DNA from: Caldicellulosiruptor danielii
GTDB lineage: Bacteria > Bacillota > Thermoanaerobacteria > Caldicellulosiruptorales > Caldicellulosiruptoraceae
Assembly (NCBI RefSeq): GCF_034343125.1
Contig: NZ_CP139957.1
Coordinates: 2,724,001-2,788,000, forward strand
Direction: 5' to 3'
Length of the DNA stretch: 64,000 nucleotides
A program made the translations under genes and the position numbers. The notes under the pieces were generated by a model, which was not told the DNA's origin, did not search any database, and saw nothing but the letters and a program-made list of their open reading frames with translations. Of this stretch, positions 8,031 through 16,645 are shown in pieces; the first letter of the stretch is position 1; each line of letters begins with the position of its first letter.

Positions 8031-10936
8031 GTTTGTAGCCTTCCCTTTGGGGATTGAAACAATTCTTAAGAGCAAGCAAAAATACGAGAGTAAAAGAGGT
8101 TTGTAGCCTTCCCTTTGGGGATTGAAACGTGATTATTGGGAAATCAAACATAATCCGATGGAGCGTTTGTAGCCTTCCCTTTGGGGATTGAAACGCGTAT
8201 CCGATGTCGACATAGCTATTGATTCCGACTTGTTTGTAGCCTTCCCTTTGGGGATTGAAACACAATTTGCTCTTTTCTAAACCCTTTGAAATATCGCAAA
8301 GTTTGTAGCCTTCCCTTTGGGGATTGAAACCAGCAGTCTTTTTGATAACTCAATAACGTTTATATCTTCGTTTGTAGCCTTCCCTTTGGGGATTGAAACC
8401 TTACAGTGAAATTCTTAAAATATCTAAGTTTTTCAGTTTGTAGCCTTCCCTTTGGGGATTGAAACGATCAAAAATTTAGAAAATATATCCTTTTTCGACC
8501 AAGTTTGTAGCCTTCCCTTTGGGGATTGAAACAATCCCATACTTCCCTTTCTCTGTATTCAAGTTTTGGTTTGTAGCCTTCCCTTTGGGGATTGAAACAA
8601 AAGAACCGCTTTGCTATAACTTGCACCTGCTTCAAGTTTGTAGCCTTCCCTTTGGGGATTGAAACCCCTTATTGTCTGTATCGGTATATTAACCTTTCTG
8701 AGTTTGTAGCCTTCCCTTTGGGGATTGAAACTTCTTGTTGTGCGAAAAGTAAAGATAAGAAACGAACGTTTGTAGCCTTCCCTTTGGGGATTGAAACAAT
8801 AATAAATTATCTTATTTATATAAAAACTAATATGTTTGTAGCCTTCCCTTTGGGGATTGAAACTTGTGCATTGTGCTAAACCTGGTTAGTAAAAATTTTG
8901 TGAAAAAGTTTGTAGCCTTCCCTTTGGGGATTGAAACCCTGTTTTTTAACTGCGGCACTGCTTTTAAGATAAATTGTTTGTAGCCTTCCCTTTGGGGATT
9001 GAAACCTCTGAGATGTCAAATGGGTTTATATAGTTTTCACTGTGTTTGTAGCCTTCCCTTTGGGGATTGAAACTGCTGCAGGATTAGGTGTTGTTGCAAT
9101 TGCAACTGGGTTTGTAGCCTTCCCTTTGGGGATTGAAACGATATTGAGAAGGACTCATGTCAACAGCTGAACAAAGTTTGTAGCCTTCCCTTTGGGGATT
9201 GAAACTCTTTTAAAAACTCTAAAGCCTTTTTGTCGCCTAACAAGTTTGTAGCCTTCCCTTTGGGGATTGAAACTTTCTCTTGCTGCTGAGTATCATTATC
9301 CGCTGTTTGTTGTTTGTAGCCTTCCCTTTGGGGATTGAAACTGATTAAACCTTCATTATGTAGGTCGATTAACCATTGTTTGTAGCCTTCCCTTTGGGGA
9401 TTGAAACCCTACCTTCCCTATTGTCTTTTTTATGCCTTCCACGGTTTGTAGCCTTCCCTTTGGGGATTGAAACATTGTTCTTTAATACCTGCTTTTTATG
9501 GCAGGTCTTGTTTGTAGCCTTCCCTTTGGGGATTGAAACGTAACTATTACGCTTAACACGTCTTTAGCCATACCCGTTTGTAGCCTTCCCTTTGGGGATT
9601 GAAACCTTTGCGAACTAACTATAATGTCGTAACCAAATTTAGTTTGTAGCCTTCCCTTTGGGGATTGAAACAAAAAAATTCTGATAACCTCTGCTACACT
9701 TTTAATAGTTTGTAGCCTTCCCTTTGGGGATTGAAACCTTTAACCGCGAAATAAGTCTTACCAGCCCCACGCTTGTTTGTAGCCTTCCCTTTGGGGATTG
9801 AAACTATATAAGCTTTATCTGTCAACACCTTGCACTTCAACTGTTTGTAGCCTTCCCTTTGGGGATTGAAACTTGCTTCTTTATATTTTTTGTATCTTTC
9901 TAAGTCTTTTGTTTGTAGCCTTCCCTTTGGGGATTGAAACCTCATTTGCTTTGTAAAATCATAATTCAACCTTATAGGTTTGTAGCCTTCCCTTTGGGGA
10001 TTGAAACGTTGTCAATCTCGGCGACATAGTGATTCCACGAGGAAGTTTGTAGCCTTCCCTTTGGGGATTGAAACGTGAAAACGAGATGATTTGCATAACA
10101 GGCTGGCGTGAGTTTGTAGCCTTCCCTTTGGGGATTGAAACGGTGGCTTGGGCTCTGCATCAAACAACTTAACAATGTGTTTGTAGCCTTCCCTTTGGGG
10201 ATTGAAACCCCATGGAGTCAATAGTTTCTATAATCCTGAGAGATGTTTGTAGCCTTCCCTTTGGGGATTGAAACATTACACGCTCATCCAATGCTTTGTT
10301 AAACATATCAGCGTTTGTAGCCTTCCCTTTGGGGATTGAAACCAAGATGGTTTGCTTGATAAAGACAAGCTTAAAGACGTTTGTAGCCTTCCCTTTGGGG
10401 ATTGAAACAAAAAGCCGGCTATTGCCGGCTTTTTGCTTAATGTGTTTGTAGCCTTCCCTTTGGGGATTGAAACAGATATTCCTAAAGCTGAGTATATAAC
10501 TGAAGAGTCGTTTGTAGCCTTCCCTTTGGGGATTGAAACCCCCTGCAAACTGTAATTTCTTCGTCTACAACCTCTGTTTGTAGCCTTCCCTTTGGGGATT
10601 GAAACTTGTTATAGAACCTAACCTCTCTTATTTGTTCACCCAAGTTTGTAGCCTTCCCTTTGGGGATTGAAACCTGTTCTATCTGTCCATGGTGCGTTCT
10701 CTTTTGCATGTTTGTAGCCTTCCCTTTGGGGATTGAAACTTGTAATGCTTAAGTGTGTGGAAATTTTCCACTCAAGTTTGTAGCCTTCCCTTTGGGGATT
10801 GAAACATAAGTTGCAGATAGACATTTGCAAAATTGTAAGCGTTTGTAGCCTTCCCTTTGGGGATTGAAACCTTGTCCTGCCCTTCCTCAACCAGATATGT
10901 GCCTGGTTTTTAGCCTCCCCCTTTGGGGATTGAAAT
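8031..10936 (+). CRISPR. CRISPR array 1, about 44 repeats
   Basis: I count 43 repeats of 30 bases (GTTTGTAGCC...GATTGAAAC), identical by eye, starting at 8031, 8099, 8165 and so on to 10841, with 35-39 base spacers. A 44th, degenerate repeat lies at 10906-10936 (GTTTTTAGCC...GATTGAAAT). The ATTGAAAC end gives the usual 8-base crRNA 5' handle, so transcription is on the plus strand from the L1 leader. The type I-B cas operon begins 146 bases after the last repeat. One spacer (10409-10443) forms a perfect terminator-like hairpin. Confidence 0.97.
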
Positions 10937-11015
10937 TGCTTCTCTTCTTGTAATTTGCCAATCGCCTTTGCTACCCTCTCCTTAAACTTCGCATAAAATT
11001 TGACCTTTCTTAAAG

Positions 11016-11068
11016 CTTTCAAACAGATAAAATTAAAATTGTAAAGTTTAAAATTGGCTGTTTGAAAG
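11016..11068 (+). promoter_or_regulatory. Perfect 11-bp inverted repeat before cas4
   Basis: CTTTCAAACAG (11016-11026) and CTGTTTGAAAG (11058-11068) are exact complements separated by 31 AT-rich bases. The right arm overlaps the GAAAGAAGG ribosome site of cas4 (start 11082). It could be a dimeric repressor operator or an RNA hairpin hiding the ribosome site. A -35-like TTGACC lies at 11000-11005, but I see no well-spaced -10. Confidence 0.5.
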
Positions 11069-11081
11069 AAGGCAGAAGCAA

Positions 11082-11585
11082 GTGGAAAACTTTTTTGATG
11101 TCAAAGGTTCGATTGTACAGGCATACATCGTTTGCAAAAGACAGGCATGGCTTTTGTCACGAAACATAGGACCATCACCAGATAACCCCTTTTTGGAGAT
11201 AGGCAAGTTAATATCGCAGGAGTATTACAAGCATGACAAAAAAGAGGTATACTTTGACGGTGTGGTCTTAGACCTAATCCGCCACGAAAATGAGGTTTTG
11301 CTGGTTGGGGAAATTAAAAAGTCTTCAAGGTCAAAAAACGCTGCAATGACACAGCTCAAATTTTACCTCTACAAGCTTTTTAAAAACAACATAAATGCCC
11401 GTGGAAAGCTTTTAATACCAGAAGAGAAGAAGACTTTTGATGTTGTGCTTTCGTTTGACGACATCAGAGATATTGAAAGCCTCATTGAAGAGATTTTGGA
11501 ATTTCTTTCAAGATCTTCACCACCTGAGCCACAAAAAATAAAAGCTTGTTCAAAATGCTCATATAAGGAGTTTTGCTGGGCATGA
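11082..11585 (+). CDS. cas4: Cas4 exonuclease/adaptation protein (type I-B)
   Basis: The protein has 167 residues. The RecB-like nuclease core shows VGEIKKSS (E and K of the D-ExK motif) followed by QLKFYLY. Four cysteines for the Fe-S cluster are at C18 (CKRQAWL), C156, C159 and C165 (CSKCSYKEFC). Cas4 trims and orients new spacers with Cas1-Cas2. The start is GTG 11082 behind GAAAGAAGG. The stop overlaps the cas1 start as ATGA, so the two are translationally coupled. It is the first gene of the plus-strand cas operon. Confidence 0.95.
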   Translation: MENFFDVKGSIVQAYIVCKRQAWLLSRNIGPSPDNPFLEIGKLISQEYYKHDKKEVYFDGVVLDLIRHENEVLLVGEIKKSSRSKNAAMTQLKFYLYKLFKNNINARGKLLIPEEKKTFDVVLSFDDIRDIESLIEEILEFLSRSSPPEPQKIKACSKCSYKEFCWA

Positions 11586-12577
11586 AAAAACCTGTTTACA
11601 TCTTTTCAGATGGCGTTTTGAAAAGAAAAAATAATACCCTGTTTTTTGAAAGTGAAGGTGTGCAGAAGTTCATACCTGTTGAAAATACATCTGAGATTTA
11701 CATCTTCGGTGAGGTTGATTTGAACAAAAGGTTCTTGGAATTTTTGACCCAAAGTGAAATAATACTGCATTTTTTCAATAGGTACGGCTACTACGTTGGA
11801 AGCTTTTACCCCCGTGAGTATCTGAACTCTGGGTATATGATATTAAAACAAGCTGAACACTATCTTGATTTGCAAAAAAGACTTACTTTAGCAAAAGCAT
11901 TTGTAAAAGGTGCTTACAAAAACATGAAACAGGTTTTAAAATACTACCAAAGCCGTGGAATTGACTCTCTTGACCGCTACATCCAGCAAATGGACAATCA
12001 ATTTGAAAGCATCTCTGGCATTGACAGCATCGCAACTCTAATGGCAATTGAAGGAAATATCAGACAAACATACTATAGTAGCTTTGACCTTATCATAGAT
12101 GATGATAATTTCAAGTTTGAAAAGAGAACAAAACGACCACCCAGAAATGCTATCAATACTCTCATCAGCTTTGGAAACTCTATGATGTATACCATTGTCC
12201 TTTCAGAAATATACAGAACTCATCTTGACCCGCGGATTGGATACTTGCACTCAACTAACTTCAGAAGATTTACACTCAACTTGGATGTTGCTGAGATATT
12301 CAAACCTATAATCATCGACAGGCTTATCTTTTCGATAATATCAAAGAACATGCTAAAGCCTGAACATTTTGAAGAGGATTTCGAAGGAATGCTTTTAAAG
12401 GATGAGGCAAAAAAGATGTTTATAAATGAACTTGAACAAAGGCTGTCAACCACAATAACTGTTAAAAATATTGGCAATCATGTTTCATACAGGCAGCTTA
12501 TAAGAATTGAACTTTACAAGATTGAAAAGCATCTTATGGGCGAAAAAGAATATGACCCTTATGTAACTCAATGGTAA
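11582..12577 (+). CDS. cas1: Cas1 spacer-acquisition endonuclease
   Basis: Taking the ATG that overlaps the cas4 stop gives 331 residues, normal for Cas1; a TTG 9 bases upstream is possible but less likely. Expected metal-site residues are present: E157 in AIEGNIRQTYY, H223 in YLHSTNFRRF, and D235/E238 in NLDVAEIFKP. Cas1 is the integrase of the Cas1-Cas2 complex that inserts spacers at the leader end. It is the only cas1 in the window, so it presumably serves all arrays, including those beside the type III operon. Confidence 0.96.
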   Translation: MKKPVYIFSDGVLKRKNNTLFFESEGVQKFIPVENTSEIYIFGEVDLNKRFLEFLTQSEIILHFFNRYGYYVGSFYPREYLNSGYMILKQAEHYLDLQKRLTLAKAFVKGAYKNMKQVLKYYQSRGIDSLDRYIQQMDNQFESISGIDSIATLMAIEGNIRQTYYSSFDLIIDDDNFKFEKRTKRPPRNAINTLISFGNSMMYTIVLSEIYRTHLDPRIGYLHSTNFRRFTLNLDVAEIFKPIIIDRLIFSIISKNMLKPEHFEEDFEGMLLKDEAKKMFINELEQRLSTTITVKNIGNHVSYRQLIRIELYKIEKHLMGEKEYDPYVTQW

Positions 12578-12593
12578 CTGAGGTGAAGAGGAT

Positions 12594-12857
12594 TTGTACA
12601 CAATTCTTGTGTACGATGTCAACGAAAAGCGTGTTGCAAAAGCATTAAAGGTGTGCCGAAAATATCTCAACTGGGTGCAAAACTCTGTGTTTGAAGGCGA
12701 AATTTCAGAGGCAAAACTCAAAAAACTAAAGCTTGAACTGAGTCAAAAGCTGAATCTTGAAGAAGACTCTGTGATAATCTACAACTTTCAAACTAAGTTC
12801 TATTCAAGCCGCGAAATTCTTGGCGTAGAGAAAAACAATTTAGATAGGTTTATCTAA
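12594..12857 (+). CDS. cas2: Cas2
   Basis: The 87 residues begin MYTILVYDVNEKRVAKAL, the standard Cas2 ferredoxin-fold start with the conserved Asp after VY. An NWVQNSVFEGE segment follows, and a DSVIIYNF strand lies near the C-terminus. The start is TTG 12594, placed by GGTGAAGAGG just upstream, since no ATG or GTG precedes the conserved first strand. It forms the scaffold dimer of the Cas1-Cas2 integration complex. Confidence 0.95.
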   Translation: MYTILVYDVNEKRVAKALKVCRKYLNWVQNSVFEGEISEAKLKKLKLELSQKLNLEEDSVIIYNFQTKFYSSREILGVEKNNLDRFI

Positions 12858-12935
12858 GAAATCAAGGTATATGGTTGAATTTCTAATTTGATTGTGATAA
12901 GCTAAATTTTAGTAAAATCAAAGAGGTGCCAAAAA

Positions 12936-14861
12936 ATGATTGAAGCTGTTGCTGAGCTGGGAAAATTCCTTGTTGAGGGAAAGTCAAAGACATCATCCAA
13001 AACTTGTGATGGTGACTTTTCAAACAACATTTCATCTTTTTTAACACCTGTGGAAAGCGACAAGGTGCTTTTAATTTGCCTTGAACAAAAACAGTCGGGG
13101 TTTGAATACTGTGGTGTTGAACCTCAAAATCCCCTTGAATCAAGAGCCCAGTTTTATCTCTTTAGTCAGGGGGCAAAGGGTGGTGGCACAAACTTTTCAC
13201 CTGCGTGCATCTTGACCAAGCCCAAAACAAAAAGAGATATGACACAAGATGAGGTAAAACAAGCCATAAGAGAAAATGTTGAAAATGTGTTTGAGAAAAA
13301 AGTGGAAAACTGGTTTTCAAACAAAGCACTGCCCCTTGCAAAAAAGCTTTCAAAGCAGGGTGATATATCAGATAAAGATGCACTTTTTATTCAAAGTATA
13401 TCTCAGGCTGTTGAGAATAACAGAGAAAAGATAATCAACCATGTCTCTGACCACATCTTTTCAGAATTTGAAAAGCTAAAAAGCAGTGTTCTTTTGACAT
13501 TTTTGATTGACGGCAAATACATTGGTGAATACGAAATATTCAAAAGGTTTTTACTGGAACTTATAAAAGAAAAGGCTGAAAAGTCAAGCTCACAAGACAA
13601 GACTTGCTGCATATGCAAACAAAAAAGAGAAAATGTATCTGGCACAGTCAATGTTTTCAAATTCTATACAATCGACAAGCCCGGGTTTATAAAAGGTGGA
13701 TTTTCGTCTGAGAATGCATGGAAGAACTTCCCTGTATGCTCAAGCTGTCAGATACACCTCAGCGAAGGCAGAAAATTTTTGGAACAAAATCTTCAGTTTA
13801 AGTTTTACAACTTTAAATACCTTCTCATACCCAAGCTTTTATTTAGCACAAGTGCTGCATATTCAGAGGTGCTTAATATTTTGCAAAATACTCAAAAGGA
13901 GATTCGCCTTGGTGAAAAAACCTTAGATAAGATTACCGATGATGAAAACGAAATCTTAGAGACCTTGAGCACATTCAACGATTCAATCTCTGTTACATTC
14001 CTGTTCATGGTCCCACAAATGGGCGCTGAGAGAATTGTCTTGATGATTGAAGATGTTTTCCCATCACACCTAAAAAATATATTTGATGCAAAAAGGCACA
14101 CAGAAAAGAAATTTCGCAAACTCTTTGACAACCCTGACATTGTCTTTACCTTTCAGCAGATTAAACACTTTTTCTCAAAGAGCAACAGGCTCAGAAAAAA
14201 GTCTGACCTTGACAGCTATTTTTTAGAGATAACTGAGAGCATCTTCAAGAAAAAACCCATAGACTTTCAATTTTTACTAACTCATTTTTGCCGAAGACTG
14301 CAAGACAGCATTGCAAACAACGACTTTTTTGACTTTTACAATTCCTGCAGCTATGCAATGCAGATTTTGGAGTTTTTAAACAGCCTTAAAATTTTAAAGC
14401 TAAAAGGAGATGAGTGTGGTATGTCTGTTGAAACGCCGTTTGATGAAATTCTAAATGAGTTCCCTGTTGCGTCAAAAAACCCTGCTGTAAAAGGAATTAT
14501 CCTTGTTGGTGCGCTTTGTGACATGCTTTTGAGAATTCAGTCGGCAGGTCTTAAAAAAGCTCCCGGAAGAATGCCGCCGTTTGCCAAAAATCTGAAAGGA
14601 CTTAGGTTAAAACAAGCTGATATCATCTCGCTTCTGCCAAAGATTGAAAACAAACTTATGGAATACTCAGCATTTGGCAAGGCAAAGAAACTTGTGGCTG
14701 CTACAGCTTCAGAGCTTTTGCTAAAAGCGCCGGCTGACTGGAAATTATCTTCCGATGAGGTAAGTTTCTACTTTGCCTGCGGTATGAATCTTGGTCAAAA
14801 AATCAGGGACCTTGCAAAGAAACTGACAAATGACCTTGATGAGACTGAAGCTGAAGAGTAA
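12936..14861 (+). CDS. cas8b: Cas8b large subunit of type I-B Cascade (TM1802-like)
   Basis: The 641 residues match the TM1802/Csh1 layout: an AELGKFLVEG start, a region with QSGFEYCGVE, a zinc-finger-like part with CCIC near residue 223 and CSSC near 268, and a helical C-terminal half (GRMPPFAKNLKG). Cas8b is the large Cascade subunit that recognises the PAM and recruits Cas3. It follows cas2 after 78 bases with an AGAGGTG ribosome site and precedes cas7 by 49 bases. Cas8b sequences diverge strongly, so the call relies on length, the zinc motif and operon position. Confidence 0.88.
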   Translation: MIEAVAELGKFLVEGKSKTSSKTCDGDFSNNISSFLTPVESDKVLLICLEQKQSGFEYCGVEPQNPLESRAQFYLFSQGAKGGGTNFSPACILTKPKTKRDMTQDEVKQAIRENVENVFEKKVENWFSNKALPLAKKLSKQGDISDKDALFIQSISQAVENNREKIINHVSDHIFSEFEKLKSSVLLTFLIDGKYIGEYEIFKRFLLELIKEKAEKSSSQDKTCCICKQKRENVSGTVNVFKFYTIDKPGFIKGGFSSENAWKNFPVCSSCQIHLSEGRKFLEQNLQFKFYNFKYLLIPKLLFSTSAAYSEVLNILQNTQKEIRLGEKTLDKITDDENEILETLSTFNDSISVTFLFMVPQMGAERIVLMIEDVFPSHLKNIFDAKRHTEKKFRKLFDNPDIVFTFQQIKHFFSKSNRLRKKSDLDSYFLEITESIFKKKPIDFQFLLTHFCRRLQDSIANNDFFDFYNSCSYAMQILEFLNSLKILKLKGDECGMSVETPFDEILNEFPVASKNPAVKGIILVGALCDMLLRIQSAGLKKAPGRMPPFAKNLKGLRLKQADIISLLPKIENKLMEYSAFGKAKKLVAATASELLLKAPADWKLSSDEVSFYFACGMNLGQKIRDLAKKLTNDLDETEAEE

Positions 14862-14910
14862 AATGCCTTGCGTTTTAAAAAATTCAAACAATCAAAAGGG
14901 GGAATTTTTG

Positions 14911-15894
14911 ATGGAAAATTTAAACAATAACATTATCAAAAACAGATCTGAGATTTTGTTCTTGTACGATGTGACAGATGCAAACCCAAATGGTGACCCA
15001 CTTGATGAGAACAAGCCACGAATTGACCCTGAGACAGATACATGCATAGTGACAGATGTGCGCTTAAAAAGAACATGCAGAGATTACTGGGCAGAGTATA
15101 AAAACTTGCCGGTGTTCATCTTAAGAGAAATTACCGATGATGGGAAGCTTATGACAAAGTCTGAAAAATTCTCAAAGTACAATCTCAACAAAGACAAGCT
15201 GAAAGACTTCATTGACATAAGACTTTTCGGTGGCACAACCACTTTAAAGAGCAAGGACGAAAAGAGAAAAACCAAGACAGATGAGGATTCGACAGAAGAG
15301 ACAGGTGCAATCACCTTTACAGGTCCTGTTCAGTTCAAGTTCGGAAGGTCTTTGCATAAAGTTGAGTACATGCTTGTCAAAGGCACAACAGTTATGCCCT
15401 CTGGTGAGGGCAAAGACCAAGGAACATTTACAGAATGCTATATTCTACCATACGCACTGATTGCTTTTTATGGAGTTGTAAACGAAAACGCAGCTTTATG
15501 CCAAGATCTTCCTGTAACAGAAGAGGATGTTCAGCTTCTTTTAGAGGCTCTTTGGTGCGGAACAAAAAATTTGATTTCACGCTCAAAGTTTGGTCAGATG
15601 CCAAGGCTTCTTGTAAGGGTTGAATATAATCAGAGTGGTTTTTACATTGGTGAACTTGACAAGCTTGTGAAACTTATATCCCAAAAGTCAGATTTTGCTA
15701 TACGCTCACCTGAAGATTTCCAGCTTGATATAACAAGGCTTGTTGAAAAGATTTCAAAGTATCAGGATAAGATTCAAAAGGTAGAAATTGCTTTCGATGA
15801 CTCTATAAGCTTTATACACGGTGGAAATTTTGTTGGTTTACAAGATGCTCTTTCTTTCTTGGGTGATAGGGTTAAACTCCTTCAGTTTGAGTGA
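14911..15894 (+). CDS. cas7: Cas7 backbone subunit of type I-B Cascade (Csh2)
   Basis: With the ATG at 14911 behind AAAGGGGGAA the protein has 327 residues. An upstream in-frame start at 14830 would overlap cas8b and lacks support. The sequence opens with FLYDVTDANPNGDPLDEN, the hallmark of Csh2/Cas7b, and continues with VTDVRLKRTCRDYW and a GAITFTGPVQFKFGRS strand pair. Several copies coat the crRNA spacer in Cascade. The gene is central in the cas operon. Confidence 0.95.
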   Translation: MENLNNNIIKNRSEILFLYDVTDANPNGDPLDENKPRIDPETDTCIVTDVRLKRTCRDYWAEYKNLPVFILREITDDGKLMTKSEKFSKYNLNKDKLKDFIDIRLFGGTTTLKSKDEKRKTKTDEDSTEETGAITFTGPVQFKFGRSLHKVEYMLVKGTTVMPSGEGKDQGTFTECYILPYALIAFYGVVNENAALCQDLPVTEEDVQLLLEALWCGTKNLISRSKFGQMPRLLVRVEYNQSGFYIGELDKLVKLISQKSDFAIRSPEDFQLDITRLVEKISKYQDKIQKVEIAFDDSISFIHGGNFVGLQDALSFLGDRVKLLQFE

Positions 15895-15916
15895 TTAAAT
15901 TTCAAGGTGATGTAAT

Positions 15917-16645
15917 ATGAAAGTAGTTGTATTTGATATTAAAGCTGACTTTGGTTTTTTTGGAAAGTTCTACTCAACATCCTCGCCAATAACATACCCC
16001 TTCCCGCCATTCCCAACCATTCAGGGAATGGTGGGAGCTATCTTGGGACTTGACAAAAAAGAGTATCTTGAGGTTTTAGAGTATGGTAAGTTTCGTGCAG
16101 GGATTAGAATTTTAAATCCCGTGAAAAAAATCAGAATGGGAATAAACCATATCGATACAAAAGAAGGAAGATGGCAGCCTATAAAAACCAAAAATCGCCA
16201 GCCACGAACACAGATGAGGTTTGAGCTTTTAAAAGACCCTTGCTTTAGAATATATGCAACACATGTATCAGAAGACATTTTTTTAAAACTTGTAGACTTT
16301 TTGCAACAGCACAAAAGTTATTTCACCCTTTCAATGGGTCTTTCTGAATTTCTTGCTGATTTTGAATTTGTTGGTGTATTTGAAGCTTTTGAAAAGCACA
16401 TGCCTGATGATTATGTAAGCCTTTGTACACCCATTCCTGTAGAATACTTATCAGAAATGGATGCACCACTTAAGATTGAAGAAGGAAAAAGTTACTATAA
16501 AGAGAGAATGCCACTTTACATGAAAAGTACAAGAGAAGTTGTGAAGTATGAAGATTTTATCTTTGAACCAACCGGAAAAGATATTTTAGCAAGACCATCA
16601 AGTTATGTGGAGGTTCAAAATGGAGAGAACATTGTACTTTTCTGA
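15917..16645 (+). CDS. cas5: Cas5 subunit of type I-B Cascade
   Basis: The 242 residues begin with a Cas5 RAMP strand (VVVFDIKADFGFF), then SSPITYPFPPFPTIQGMVGAILG, the typical Cas5 start-helix motif. The C-terminus has a PSSYVEV strand. Cas5 caps the crRNA 5' handle in Cascade. Translation starts at ATG 15917 behind AAGGTGAT. The 3' end overlaps cas3 by 26 bases, indicating coupled translation. Confidence 0.93.
   Translation: MKVVVFDIKADFGFFGKFYSTSSPITYPFPPFPTIQGMVGAILGLDKKEYLEVLEYGKFRAGIRILNPVKKIRMGINHIDTKEGRWQPIKTKNRQPRTQMRFELLKDPCFRIYATHVSEDIFLKLVDFLQQHKSYFTLSMGLSEFLADFEFVGVFEAFEKHMPDDYVSLCTPIPVEYLSEMDAPLKIEEGKSYYKERMPLYMKSTREVVKYEDFIFEPTGKDILARPSSYVEVQNGENIVLF

Noticed and set aside
8592-8879. 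Plus-strand ORF with repeated FVAFPLGIET blocks
   Set aside because: It is the CRISPR repeat read as protein. The many similar frames with FQSPKGRLQT or FNPQREGYK on the minus strand across all arrays are rejected for the same reason.
12883-13143. Minus-strand ORF across the cas2-cas8b junction
   Set aside because: Antisense to cas8b with no coding features; it starts inside a well-supported gene.
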